This document shows, one piece after another, positions 29,101 through 45,260 of a stretch of DNA of 64,000 bases (positions are counted from its first letter, which is position 1; each line of letters begins with the position of its first letter). The stretch lies in NCBI RefSeq assembly GCF_050947335.1, contig NW_027473314.1, positions 806,001 to 870,000 of the forward strand. The letters are read 5' to 3'. This stretch comes from Megachile rotundata. Taxonomy: Eukaryota > Arthropoda > Insecta > Hymenoptera > Megachilidae. The notes beneath the pieces are model-generated. The model made no database searches, was not told where the DNA came from, and saw nothing but the letters and a program-made list of their open reading frames with translations. A program made the translations under genes and the position numbers.

Positions 29101-31741
29101 CATACAATCACAATCATACAATCACAATCATACAATGACAATCATACAATCACAATCAAAGAATCACAATCATACAATCACAATCATACAATCACAATCA
29201 TACAATCACAATCATACAATCGCAATCATACAATCACAATCATACAGAAACAATCATACAACCTTAATTATACAACCACAATCATACGATCACAATCATA
29301 CAATCACAATCATACGATCACAATCATACAATCACAATCATACAATCACAATCATACAATCACAATCATACAATCACAATCATACAATCACAATCATACA
29401 ATCATAATCATACAATCACAATCATACAAGGACAATCATACAATCACAATCATGCAGTCACAATCATACAATCGCAATCACACAACCACAATCATACAAT
29501 CACAGTCATACAATCACAATCATACAATCACAATCATACAATCACAATCATACAATCACAATCATACAATCACAATTATACAATCACAGTCATACGATCA
29601 CAATCATACGATCACAATCATACAATCACAATCATACAATCACAATCATACAATCACAATCATACAATCACAATCATACAATAGCAATCATACAATCACA
29701 GTCAAACAATCACAATCATAGAATCACAATCATACAATCACAATCATACAATCACAATCATACAATCACAATCATACAATCACAATCATACAATCACAAT
29801 CATACAATCACAATCATTCAATCACAATCATACAATAGCAATCATACAATCACAGTCAAACAATCACAATCATAGAATCACAATCATACAATCACAATCA
29901 TACAATCACAATCATACAATCACAATCACACAATCACAATCATACAATCACAATCATACAATCACAATCATACAATCACAATCATACAATCACAATCATA
30001 CAATCACAATTATACAATCACAATCATACAATCACAATCATACAATCACAATCATACAATCGCAATCATACAATCACAATCATACAGAAACAATCATACA
30101 ACCTTAATTATACAACCACAATCATACGATCACAATCATACAATCACAATCATACAATCACAATCATACAATCACAATCATACAATCACAATCATACAAT
30201 CACAATCATACAATCACAATCATACAATCATAATCATACAATCACAATCATACAAGGACAATCATACAATCACAATCATGCAGTCACAATCATACAATCG
30301 CAATCACACAACCACAATCATACAATCACAGTCATACAATCACAATCATACAATCACAATCATACAATCACAATCATACAATCACAATCATACAATCACA
30401 ATCATACAATCACTGTCATACAATCACAATCATACAATCACAGTCATACAATCACAATCATACAGTCACAATCATACAATCACAATCATACAATCACAAT
30501 CATACAATCGCAATCAAAGAATCACAATCATACGATCACAATCATACAATCACAATCATACAATCGCAATCATACAATCGCAATCATACAATCACAATCA
30601 TACAGAAACAATCATACAACCTAAATTATACAACCACAATCATACGATCACAATCATACAATCACAATCATACAATCACAATCAAAGAATCACAATCATA
30701 CAATCACAATCATACAATCACAATCATACAATCACAATCATACAATCGCAATCATACAATCACAATCATACAGAAACAATCATACAACCTTAATTATACA
30801 ACCACAATCATACGATCACAATCATACAATCACAATCATACGATCACAATCATACAATCACAATCATACAATCACAATCATACAATCACAATCATACAAT
30901 CACAATCATACAATCACAATCATACAATCATAATCATACAATCACAATCATACAAGGACAATCATACAATCACAATCATGCAGTCACAATCATACAATCG
31001 CAATCACACAACCACAATCATACAATCACAGTCATACAATCACAATCATACAATCACAATCATACAATCACAATCATACAATCACAATTATACAATCACA
31101 GTCATACGATCACAATCATACGATCACAATCATACAATCACAATCATACAATCACAATCATACAATCACAATCATACAATCACAATCATACAATAGCAAT
31201 CATACAATCACAGTCAAACAATCACAATCATAGAATCACAATCATACAATCACAATCATACAATCACAATCATACAATCACAATCATACAATCACAATCA
31301 TACAATCACAATCATACAATCACAATCATTCAATCACAATCATACAATAGCAATCATACAATCACAGTCAAACAATCACAATCATAGAATCACAATCATA
31401 CAATCACAATCATACAATCACAATCATACAATCACAATCACACAATCACAATCATACAACCTTAATTATACAACCACAATCATACGATCACAATCATACA
31501 ATCACAATCATACGATCACAATCATACAATCACAATCATACAATCACAATCATGCAGTCACAATCATACAATCGCAATCACACAACCACAATCATACAAT
31601 CACAGTCATACAATCACAATCATACAATCACAATCATACAATCACAATCATACAATCACAATTATACAATCACAGTCATACGATCACAATCATACGATCA
31701 CAATCATACAATCACAATCATACAATCACAATCATACAATC
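29101..31741 (+). repeat. Array segment H3: ladder of B, E and S modules
   Basis: ATG variants of module B lie at 29452, 30278 and 30978, with a shortened one lacking acaagg at 31552. The spacings are 826, 700 and 574 bp (59, 50 and 41 monomers). S modules (acaatagc with cagtcaaac) lie at about 29681, 29834, 31191 and 31346. Module E appears in its usual form and as acaacctaaattat near 30615. The ladder is copied at 37.9-40.5 kb with identical spacings (offset 8754) and in part at 55.6-57.4 and 63.0-63.9 kb. No gene. Confidence 0.88.
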
Positions 31742-32188
31742 ACAAGCATACGATCACAATCATACAATCACTATCATACAATCACAATCTCACAATCACA
31801 ATCATACAATCACAATCTCACAATCACGATCATACAATAACGATCATCCAATCACAATCATACAATCACAAACATACAGAAACAATCATACAATCGCTAT
31901 CATACAATCACAATCATACAATCACAATCATACAATCACAATCATACAATCACAATCATACAATCACAATCATACAATCACAATCATACAATCACAATCA
32001 TACAATCACAATCATACAATCACAATCATACAATCACAATCATACAATCACAATCATACAATCACAATCATACAATCACAATCATACAATCACAATCATA
32101 CGATCACAATCATACAATCGCAATCAAAGAATCACAATCATACGATCACAATCATACAATCACAATCATACGATCACAATCATACAAT
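31742..32188 (+). repeat. Joint between the two 8.5-kb blocks
   Basis: Starts with cacaagcatacgatc and tcactatc as at 23.22 kb, then lacks the cagtcacaatc to tagaatc stretch found there. It passes through module C (about 31848) and tcaaagaatc and returns to tcactatc at 32191. It reads as an extra, shortened copy of about 0.4 kb made at the duplication joint. No gene. Confidence 0.72.
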
Positions 32189-33093
32189 CACTATCATACA
32201 ATCACAATCTCACAATCACAATCATACAGTCACAATCATACAATCACAATCATAGAATCACAATCACACAATCACAATCATACAATCACAATCTCACAAT
32301 CACGATCATACAATAACGATCATCCAATCACAATCATACAATCACAAACATACAGAAACAATCATACAATCGCTATCATACAATCACAATCATACAATCA
32401 CAATCATACAATCACAATCATACAATCACAATCATACAATCACAATCATACAATCACAATCATACAATCACAATCATACAATCACAATCATACAATCACA
32501 ATCATACAATCACAATCATACAATCACAATCATACAATCACAATCATACAATCACAATCATACAATCACAATCATACAATCACAATCATACAATCGCAAT
32601 CAAAGAATCACAATCATACGATCACAATCATACAATCACAATCATACAATCACAATCATACAATCGCAATCATACAATCACAATCATGCAGAAACAATCA
32701 TACAACCTTAATTATACAACCACAATCATACGATCACAATCATACAATCACAACCATACAATCACAATCATACAATCACAATCATACAATCATAATCATA
32801 CAATCACAATCATACAATCACAATCATGCAGTCACAATCATACCATCGCAATCACACAACCACAATCTTACAATCACAATCATACGATCACAATCATACG
32901 ATCACAATCATACCATCACAATCATACAATCACAATCATACAATCACAATCATACAATCACAAGCATACGATCCCAATCATACAATCACAATCATACAAT
33001 CACAATCTCACAATCACAATCATACAGTCACAATCATACAATCACAATCATAGAATCACAATCACACAATCACAATCATACAATCAAAATCAT

Positions 33094-33113
33094 ACAATCA
33101 CAATCACAATCAT
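33094..33113 (+). repeat. Hexamer insertion, type II
   Basis: Counterpart of 24152 at offset 8942. Confidence 0.94.
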
Positions 33114-33532
33114 ACAATCACAATCATACAATCATAATCATACAATCACAATCATACAATGACAACCATACAATCACAATCATACAATCACAGTCATACA
33201 ATCGCAATCACTCAATCACAATCTTACAATCACAATCATACAATCACAATCATACAATCACAATCATAGAATCACAATCATACAATCACAATCATACAAT
33301 CACAATCATACAATCACAATCATACAATCGCAATAAAAGAATCACAATCATACAATCACAATCATACAATCACAATCATACAATAGCAATCATACAATCA
33401 CAATCATACAGAAACAATCATACAACCTTAATTATACAACCACAATCATACGATCACAATCATACAATCACAATCATACAATCACAATCATACAATCACA
33501 ATCATACAATCACAATCATACAATCACAATCA

Positions 33533-34000
33533 TACAAGGACAATCATACAATCACAATCATGCAGTCACAATCATACAATCGCAATCACACAACCACAAT
33601 CTTACAATCACAATCATACGATCACAATCATACCATCACAATCATACAATCACAATCATACAATCACAATCATACAATCACAATCATACAATCACAATCA
33701 TACAATCACAATCATACAATCACAATCATACAATCACAATCATACAATCATAATCATACAATCACAATCATACAAGGACAATCATACAATCACAATCATG
33801 CAGTCACAATCATACAATCGCAATCACACAACCACAATCTTACAATCACAATCATACGATCACAATCATACCATCACAATCATACAATCACAATCATACA
33901 ATCACAATCATACAATCACAAGCATACAATCACAATCATACAATCACAATCATACAATCACAATCATACAATCGCAATCAAAGAATCACAATCATACGAT
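33533..34000 (+). repeat. 238-bp tandem duplication of module B (fourth occurrence)
   Basis: ATG variants at 33560 and 33798, 238 bp apart, as at the four other loci. Confidence 0.9.
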
Positions 34001-35199
34001 CACAATCATACGATCACAATCATACAATCACAATCATACAATCACAATCATACAATCACAATCATACAATCACAATCATACAATCACAATCAAACAATCA
34101 CAATCATACAATCACAATCATACAAGGACTATCATACAATCACAATCATACAATCACAATCATACAATCACAATCATACAATCACAATCATACAATCACA
34201 ATCATACAATCACAGTCATACAATCACAATCATACTATCACAATCATACAATCACAATCATACAATCACAATCTCACAATCACGATCATACAATAACGGT
34301 CATCCAATCACAATCATACAATCACAAACATACAGAAACAATCATACAATCGCTATCATACAATCACAATCATACAATCACAATCATACAATCACAATCA
34401 TACAATCACAATCATACAATCACAATCATACAATCACAATCATACAATCACAATCATACAGTCACAATCATGCAATCACAATCATACAATCACAATCATA
34501 CAATCACAATCATACAATCACAATCATACAATCACAATCATACAATCACAGTCATACCTTCACAATCATACAATCAGAATCATACAATCACAATCATACA
34601 ATCACAATCATACAATCACAATCATACAGTCACAATCATGCAATCACAATCATACAATCACAATCATACAATCACAATCATACAATCACAATCATACAAT
34701 CACAATCATGCAATCACAATCATACAATCACAATCATACAATCACAATCATACAATCACAATCATACAATCACAATCATACAATCACAATCATACAATCA
34801 CAATCATACAATCACAATCATACAATCACAATCATACAATCACAATCATACAATCACAATCATACAATCACAATCATACAATCACAATCATACCATCACA
34901 ATCATACAGTCACAATCATGCAATCACAATCATACAATCACAATCATACAATCACAATCATACAATCACAATCATACAATCACAGTCATACCTTCACAAT
35001 CATACAACCACAATCATACAATCACAATCATACAATCACAATCATACAATCACAATCTCACAATCACAATCATACAGTCACAATCATACAATCACAATCA
35101 TAGAATCACAATCATACAATCACAATCATACAATGACAATCATACAATCACAATCAAAGAATCACAATCATACAATCACAATCATACAATCACAATCAT

Positions 35200-35219
35200 A
35201 CAATCACAATCACAATCAC
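35200..35219 (+). repeat. Hexamer insertion, type I
   Basis: Counterpart of 26258 at offset 8942. Confidence 0.94.
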
Positions 35220-36941
35220 ACAATCACAATCATACAATCGCAATCATGCAATCACAATCATACAATCACAATCATACAATCAGAATCATACAATCACAAT
35301 CATACAATCACAATCATACAATCACAATCATACAATCACAATCATACAATCACAATCATACAATCACAATCATACAATCACAATTATACAATCACAATCA
35401 TACAATCACAATCATACAATCACAATCATACAATCGCAATCATACAATCACAATCATACAGACACAATCATTCAACCTTAATTGTAAAACCACAATCATA
35501 CGATCACAATCATACAATCACAATCATACAATCACAATCATACAATCACAATCATACAATCACAATCATACAATCACAATCATACAATCACAATCATACA
35601 ATCACAATCATACAATCATAATCATACAATCACAATCATACAAGGACAATCATACAATCACAATCATGCAGTCACAATCATACAATCGCAATCACACAAC
35701 CACAATCATACAATCACAGTCATACAATCACAATCATACAATCACAATCATACAATCACAATCATACAATCACAATCATACAATCACAATCATACAATCA
35801 CAGTCATACAATCACAATCATACAATCACAGTCATACAATCACAATCATACAGTCACAATCATACAGTCACAATCATACAATCACAATCATACAATCGCA
35901 ATCAAAGAATCACAATCATACGATCACAATCATACAATCACAATCATACAATCGCAATCATACAATCGCAATCATACAATCACAATCATACAGAAACAAT
36001 CATACAACCTTAATTATACAACCACAATCATACGATCACAATCATACAATCACAATCATACAATCACAATCATACAATCGCAATCATACAATCACAATCA
36101 TACAATCACAGTCATACAATCACAATCATACTATCACAATCATACAATCACGATCATACAATCACAATCTCACAATCACGATCATACAATAACGATCATC
36201 CAATCACAATCATACAATCACAAACATACAGAAACAATCATACAATCGCTATCATACAATCACAATCATACAATCACAATCATACAATCACAATCATACA
36301 ATCACAATCATACAATCACAATCATACAATCACAATCATACAATCACAATCATACAATCACAATCATACAATCACAATCATACAATCACAATCATACAAT
36401 CACAATCATACAATCACAATCATACAATCACAATCATACAATCACAATCATACAATCGCAATCAAAGAATCACAATCATACGATCACAATCATACAATCA
36501 CAATCATACAATCACAATCATACAATCGCAATCATACAATCACAATCATGCAGAAACAATCATACAACCTTAATTATACAACCACAATCATACGATCACA
36601 ATCATACAATCACAATCATACAATCACAATCATACAATCACAATCATACAATCATAATCATACAATCACAATCATACAATCACAATCATGCAGTCACAAT
36701 CATACAATCGCAATCACACAACCACAATCTTACAATCACAATCATACGATCACAATCATACGATCACAATCATACCATCACAATCATACAATCACAATCA
36801 TACAATCACAAGCATACGATCACAATCATACAATCACAATCATACAATCACAATCTCACAATCACAATCATACAGTCACAATCATACAGTCACAATCATA
36901 GAATCACAATCACACAATCACAATCATACAATCAAAATCAT

Positions 36942-36961
36942 ACAATCACAATCACAACCAT
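36942..36961 (+). repeat. Hexamer insertion, type II with private change
   Basis: Ends in acaaccat (T to C) where the other copies have acaatcat. It is the single counterpart of the duplicated pair at 27972 and 28188. Confidence 0.94.
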
Positions 36962-39900
36962 ACAATCACAATCATACAATCATAATCATACAATCACAAT
37001 CATACAATGACAATCATACAATCACAATCATACAGTCACAGTCATACAATCGCAATCACACAATCACAATCTTACAATCACAATCATACAATCACAATCA
37101 TACAATCACAATCATAGAATCGCAATAAAAGAATCACAATCATACAATCACAATCATACAATCACAATCATACAATAGCAATCATACAATCCCAATCAAA
37201 CAATCACAATCATAGAATCACAATCATACAATCACAATCATACAATCACAATCAAGCAATCACAATCATACAATCACAATCATACAATCACAATCATAAA
37301 ATCAAAATCATACAATCACAATCACACAATCACAATCATACAATCACAATCATACAATCACAATCATACAATCACAATCATACAATCACAATCATACAAT
37401 CACAATCACACAATCACAATCATACAATCACAATCATACAATCACAATCAAACAATCACAATCATACAATCGCAAACATACAATCACAATCATACAATCA
37501 CAATCATACAATCACAATCATTCAATCACAATCAAAGAATCACAATCATACGATCACAATCATACAATCACAATCATACAATCACAATCATAGAATCACA
37601 ATCATACAATCACACTCGTACAATCACAATCATACAATCGCAATCATACAATCGCAATCAAAGAATCACAATCATACGATCACAATCATACAGTCACAAT
37701 CATACAATCACAATCATACAATCGCAATCATACAATCACAATCATACAGAAACAATCATACAACCTTAATTATACAACCACAATCATACGATCACAATCA
37801 TACAATCACAATCATACAATCACAATCATACTATCACAATCATACAATCACAATCATACAATCACAATCATACAATCACAATCATACAATGACAATCATA
37901 CAATCACAATCAAAGAATCACAATCATACAATCACAATCATACAATCACAATCATACAATCACAATCATACAATCGCAATCATACAATCACAATCATACA
38001 GAAACAATCATACAACCTTAATTATACAACCACAATCATACGATCACAATCATACAATCACAATCATACGATCACAATCATACAATCACAATCATACAAT
38101 CACAATCATACAATCACAATCATACAATCACAATCATACAATCACAATCATACAATCATAATCATACAATCACAATCATACAAGGACAATCATACAATCA
38201 CAATCATGCAGTCACAATCATACAATCGCAATCACACAACCACAATCATACAATCACAGTCATACAATCACAATCATACAATCACAATCATACAATCACA
38301 ATCATACAATCACAATCATACAATCACAATTATACAATCACAGTCATACGATCACAATCATACGATCACAATCATACAATCACAATCATACAATCACAAT
38401 CATACAATCACAATCATACAATCACAATCATACAATAGCAATCATACAATCACAGTCAAACAATCACAATCATAGAATCACAATCATACAATCACAATCA
38501 TACAATCACAATCATACAATCACAATCATACAATCACAATCATACAATCACAATCATACAATCACAATCATTCAATCACAATCATACAATAGCAATCATA
38601 CAATCACAGTCAAACAATCACAATCATAGAATCACAATCATACAATCACAATCATACAATCACAATCATACAATCACAATCACACAATCACAATCATACA
38701 ATCACAATCATACAATCACAATCATACAATCACAATCATACAATCACAATCATACAATCACAATTATACAATCACAATCATACAATCACAATCATACAAT
38801 CACAATCATACAATCGCAATCATACAATCACAATCATACAGAAACAATCATACAACCTTAATTATACAACCACAATCATACGATCACAATCATACAATCA
38901 CAATCATACAATCACAATCATACAATCACAATCATACAATCACAATCATACAATCACAATCATACAATCACAATCATACAATCATAATCATACAATCACA
39001 ATCATACAAGGACAATCATACAATCACAATCATGCAGTCACAATCATACAATCGCAATCACACAACCACAATCATACAATCACAGTCATACAATCACAAT
39101 CATACAATCACAATCATACAATCACAATCATACAATCACAATCATACAATCACAATCATACAATCACTGTCATACAATCACAATCATACAATCACAGTCA
39201 TACAATCACAATCATACAGTCACAATCATACAATCACAATCATACAATCACAATCATACAATCGCAATCAAAGAATCACAATCATACGATCACAATCATA
39301 CAATCACAATCATACAATCGCAATCATACAATCGCAATCATACAATCACAATCATACAGAAACAATCATACAACCTAAATTATACAACCACAATCATACG
39401 ATCACAATCATACAATCACAATCATACAATCACAATCAAAGAATCACAATCATACAATCACAATCATACAATCACAATCATACAATCACAATCATACAAT
39501 CGCAATCATACAATCACAATCATACAGAAACAATCATACAACCTTAATTATACAACCACAATCATACGATCACAATCATACAATCACAATCATACGATCA
39601 CAATCATACAATCACAATCATACAATCACAATCATACAATCACAATCATACAATCACAATCATACAATCACAATCATACAATCATAATCATACAATCACA
39701 ATCATACAAGGACAATCATACAATCACAATCATGCAGTCACAATCATACAATCGCAATCACACAACCACAATCATACAATCACAGTCATACAATCACAAT
39801 CATACAATCACAATCATACAATCACAATCATACAATCACAATTATACAATCACAGTCATACGATCACAATCATACGATCACAATCATACAATCACAATCA

Positions 39901-40490
39901 TACAATCACAATCATACAATCACAATCATACAATCACAATCATACAATAGCAATCATACAATCACAGTCAAACAATCACAATCATAGAATCACAATCATA
40001 CAATCACAATCATACAATCACAATCATACAATCACAATCATACAATCACAATCATACAATCACAATCATACAATCACAATCATTCAATCACAATCATACA
40101 ATAGCAATCATACAATCACAGTCAAACAATCACAATCATAGAATCACAATCATACAATCACAATCATACAATCACAATCATACAATCACAATCACACAAT
40201 CACAATCATACAACCTTAATTATACAACCACAATCATACGATCACAATCATACAATCACAATCATACGATCACAATCATACAATCACAATCATACAATCA
40301 CAATCATGCAGTCACAATCATACAATCGCAATCACACAACCACAATCATACAATCACAGTCATACAATCACAATCATACAATCACAATCATACAATCACA
40401 ATCATACAATCACAATTATACAATCACAGTCATACGATCACAATCATACGATCACAATCATACAATCACAATCATACAATCACAATCATA

Positions 40491-43009
40491 CAATCACAAT
40501 CATACAATCACAATCATACAATAGCAATCATACAATCACAGTCAAACAATCACAATCATAGAATCACAATCATACAATCACAATCATACAATCACAATCA
40601 TACAATCACAATCATACAATCACAATCATACAATCACAATCATACAATCACAATCATACAATCACAATCATACAATCACAATCATACAATCACAATCATA
40701 CAATCACAATCATACAATCGCAATCATACAATCACAATCATACAGAAACAATCATACAACCTTAATTATACAACCACAATCATACGATCACAATCATACA
40801 ATCACAATCATACAATCACAATCATACAATCACAATCATGCAATCACAATCATACAATCACAATCATACAATCACAATCATACAATCATAATCATACAAT
40901 CACAATCATACAAGGACAATCATACAATCACAATCATGCAGTCACAATCATACAATCGCAATCACACAACCACAATCATACAATCACAGTCATACAATCA
41001 CAATTATACAATCACAATCATACAATCACAATCATACAATCACAATCATACAATCACAATCATACAATCACAGTCATACAATCACAATCATACAATCACA
41101 GTCATACAATCACAATCATACAGTCACAATCATACAATCACAATCATACAATCACAATCATACAATCGCAATCAAAGAATCACAATCATACGATCACAAT
41201 CATACTATCACAATCATACAATCGCAATCATACAATCGCAATCATACAATCACAATCATACAGAAACAATCATACAACCTAAATTATACAACCACAATCA
41301 TACGATCACAATCATACAATCACAATCATACAATCACAATCATACAATCACAATCATACAATCACAATCATACAATAGCAATCATACAATCACAGTCAAA
41401 CAATCACAATCATAGAATCACAATCATACAATCACAATCATACAATCACAATCATACAATCACAATCATACAATCACAATCATACAATCACAATCATACA
41501 ATCACAATCATTCAATCACAATCATACAATAGCAATCATACAATCACAGTCAAACAATCACAATCATAGAATCACAATCATACAATCACAATCATACAAT
41601 CACAATCATACAATCACAATCACACAATCACAATCATACAACCTTAATTATACAACCACAATCATACGATCACAATCATACAATCACAATCATACGATCA
41701 CAATCATACAATCACAATCATACAATCACAATCATACAATCACAATCATACAATCACAATCATACAATCACAATCATACAATCATAATCATACAATCACA
41801 ATCATACAAGGACAATCATACAATCACAATCATGCAGTCACAATCATACAATCGCAATCACACAACCACAAACATACAATCACAGTCATACAATCACAAT
41901 CATACAATCACAATCATACAATCACAATCATACAATCACAATTATACAATCACAGTCATACGATCACAATCATACGATCACAATCATACAATCACAATCA
42001 TACAATCACAATCATACAATCACAATCATACAATCACAATCATACAATAGCAATCATACAATCACAGTCAAACAATCACAATCATAGAATCACAATCATA
42101 CAATCACAATCATACAATCACAATCATACAATCACAATCATACAATCACAATCATACAATCACAATCATACAATCGCAATCATACAATCACAATCATACA
42201 GAAACAATCATACAACCTTAATTATACAACCACAATCATACGATCACAATCATACAATCACAATCATACAATCACAATCATACAATCACAATCATGCAAT
42301 CACAATCATACAATCACAATCATACAATCACAATCATACAATCATAATCATACAATCACAATCATACAAGGACAATCATACAATCACAATCATGCAGTCA
42401 CAATCATACAATCGCAATCACACAACCACAATCATACAATCACAGTCATACAATCACAATTATACAATCACAATCATACAATCTCAATCATACAATCACA
42501 ATCATACAATCACAATCATACAATCACAGTCATACAATCACAATCATACAATCACAGTCATACAATCACAATCATACAGTCACAATCATACAATCACAAT
42601 CATACAATCACAATCATACAATCGCAATCAAAGAATCACAATCATACGATCACAATCATACTATCACAATCATACAATCGCAATCATACAATCGCAATCA
42701 TACAATCACAATCATACAGAAACAATCATACAACCTAAATTATACAACCACAATCATACGATCACAATCATACAATCACAATCATACAATCACAATCATA
42801 CAATCGCAATCAAAGAATCACAATCATACGATCACAATCATACAATCACAATTATACAATCACAATCATACAATCACAATCATACAATCACAATCATACA
42901 ATCACAATCATACAATCACAATCTCACAATCACGATCATACAATAACGATCATCCAATCACAATCATACAATCACAAACATACAGAAACAATCATACAAT
43001 CGCTATCAT
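40491..43009 (+). repeat. Extended ladder of B, E and S modules
   Basis: Continues the ladder with B modules at 40936, 41832 and 42392. 40306/41832 (1526 bp, 109 monomers) and 40936/42392 (1456 bp, 104 monomers) form alternating pairs. The acaacctaaattat form of module E occurs near 41279 and 42733. S modules lie at about 40522, 41370, 41527 and 42047. It ends with module C (about 42939) and tcgctatc. 41.8-43.0 kb is copied at 57.8-59.0 kb (57844 and 58404, offset 16012). No gene. Confidence 0.86.
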
Positions 43010-43359
43010 ACAATCACAATCATACAATCACAATCATACAATCACAATCATACAATCACAATCATACAATCACAATCATACAATCACAATCATACAATCA
43101 CAATCATACAATCACAATCATACAATCACAATCATACAATCACAATCATACAATCACAATCATACAATCACAATCATACAATCACAATCATACAATCACA
43201 ATCATACAATCACAATCATACAATCACAATCATACAATCACAATCATACAATCACAATCATACAATCACAATCATACAATCACAATCATACAATCACAAT
43301 CATACAATCACAATCATACAATCACAATCATACAATCACAATCATACAATCACAATCAT
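43010..43359 (+). repeat. Perfect tract of 25 monomers (longest measured)
   Basis: 350 bp of unbroken consensus between tcgctatc and tcgcaatcaaag. It is the longest perfect run among the tracts I measured. Confidence 0.92.
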
Positions 43360-44420
43360 ACAATCGCAATCAAAGAATCACAATCATACGATCACAATCA
43401 TACAATCACAATCATACAATCGCAATCATACAATCGCAATCATACAATCACAATCATACAGAAACAATCATACAACCTTAATTATACAACCACAATCATT
43501 CGATCACAATCATACAATCACAATCATACAATCACAATCATACAATCACAATCATACAATCACAATCATACAATCACAGTCATACAATCACAATCATACT
43601 ATCACAATCATACAATCACAATCATACAATCACAATCTCACAATCACGATCATACAATAACGATCATCCAATCACAATCATACAATCACAAACATACAGA
43701 AACAATCATACAATCGCTATCATACAATCACAATCATACAATCACAATCATACAATCACAATCATACAATCACAATCATACAATCGCAATCATACAATCA
43801 CAATCATACAATCACAATCATACAATCACAATCATACAATCACAATCATACAATCACAATCGTACAATCACAATCATACAATCACAATCATACAATCGCA
43901 ATCAAAGAATCACAATCATACGATCACAATCATACAATCACAATCATACAATCACAATCATACAATCGCAATCATACAATCACAATCATGCAGAAACAAT
44001 CATACAACCTTAATTATACAACCACAATCATACGATCACAATCATACAATCACAATCATACAATCACAATCATACAATCACAATCATACAATCATAATCA
44101 TACAATCACAATCATACAATCACAATCATGCAGTCACAATCATACAATCGCAATCACACAACCACAATCTTACAATCACAATCATACGATCACAATCATA
44201 CGATCACAATCATACCATCACAATCATACAATCACAATCATACAATCACAATCATACAATCACAAGCATACGATCACAATCATACAATCACAATCATACA
44301 ATCACAATCTCACAATCACAATCATACAGTCACAATCATAAAATCACAATCATACAATCACAATCATACAATCACAATCATACAATCACAATCATACAAT
44401 CACAATCATACAATCACAAT
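43360..44420 (+). repeat. Copy of the 2.25-3.27 kb segment
   Basis: Carries module E with the rare cattcgatc (about 43497), tactatc, module C (about 43657), cacaatcgtac and module K (43988 and 44128). The ATG variants pair with 2910 and 3050 at offset 41078. The right end leaves this pattern near 44340 and enters the cataaaatc segment. No gene. Confidence 0.84.
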
Positions 44421-44521
44421 CATAAAATCACAATCATACAATAACAATCATACGATCACAATCATACAGTCACAATCATACAATCACAATCAAACAGTCA
44501 GAATCATACAATCACAATCAT

Positions 44522-44605
44522 ACAATCACGATCATACAATCACGATCATACAATCACGATCATACAATCACCATCATACAATCACGATCATACAATCACG
44601 ATCAT
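44522..44605 (+). repeat. cacgatc run, five of six monomers
   Basis: Same run as at 8552, but the fourth monomer reads caccatc. Confidence 0.92.
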
Positions 44606-44941
44606 ACAATCACAATCATACAATCACAATCATACAATCACAATCATTCAATCACAATCATACAATTGCAATCATACAATCACAATCATACAATCACAGT
44701 CATACAATCACAATCATACAATCACAATCATACAATCACAATCATACAATCACAATCATACAATCACAATCATACAATCACAATCATACAATCACAATCA
44801 TACAATCACAATCACACAATCACAATCATACAATCACAATCATAAAATCACAATCATACAATAACAATCATACGATCACAATCATACAGTCAGAATCATA
44901 CAATCACAATCAAACAGTCAGAATCATACAATCACAATCAT

Positions 44942-45025
44942 ACAATCACGATCATACAATCACGATCATACAATCACGATCATACAATCACGATCATACA
45001 ATCACGATCATACAATCACGATCAT
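44942..45025 (+). repeat. cacgatc run, six of six monomers
   Basis: Exact counterpart of 8552-8635 at offset 36390. Confidence 0.93.
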
Positions 45026-45260
45026 ACAATCACAATCATACAATCATAATCACAAAATCACAATCATACAATCACAATCATACAATCACAACCATACAAT
45101 CACAATCATACAATCACAATCATACAATCACAGTCATACAATCACAATCATACAATCACAGTCATACAATCACAATCATACAATCACAATCATAAAATCA
45201 CAATCATACAATCACAATCATACAATCACAATCATACAATCACAGTCATACAATCACAAT

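Larger units (their letters stand above)
32189..40490 (+). repeat. 8.5-kb higher-order block, second copy
   Basis: Copy of about 23.25-31.74 kb. Paired positions are 23744/32686, 24618/33560, 25766/34708 (offset 8942), 27578/36548 (8970), and 29135/37889, 29452/38206, 30278/39032, 30978/39732 and 31552/40306 (8754). The offsets are not multiples of 14, but the remainders 10 and 4 equal the effect of the four and three hexamer insertions lying between the copies. It retains the ataacggtc C module (about 34296) and the odd module E (about 35460-35493). Module K is at 32686 and 36548. No gene. Confidence 0.92.
44421..45260 (+). repeat. 420-bp tandem duplication of the cataaaatc/cacgatc segment
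   Basis: The cataaaatc variant at 44421 recurs at 44841 (exactly 420 bp, 30 monomers), with ataacaatc, tacgatc, aaacagtcagaatc and the cacgatc run in both. The first copy reads cagtcacaatc where the second, like 8.5 kb, reads cagtcagaatc, and its fourth cacgatc monomer is caccatc. The second copy matches 8451 at offset 36390. No gene. Confidence 0.9.
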
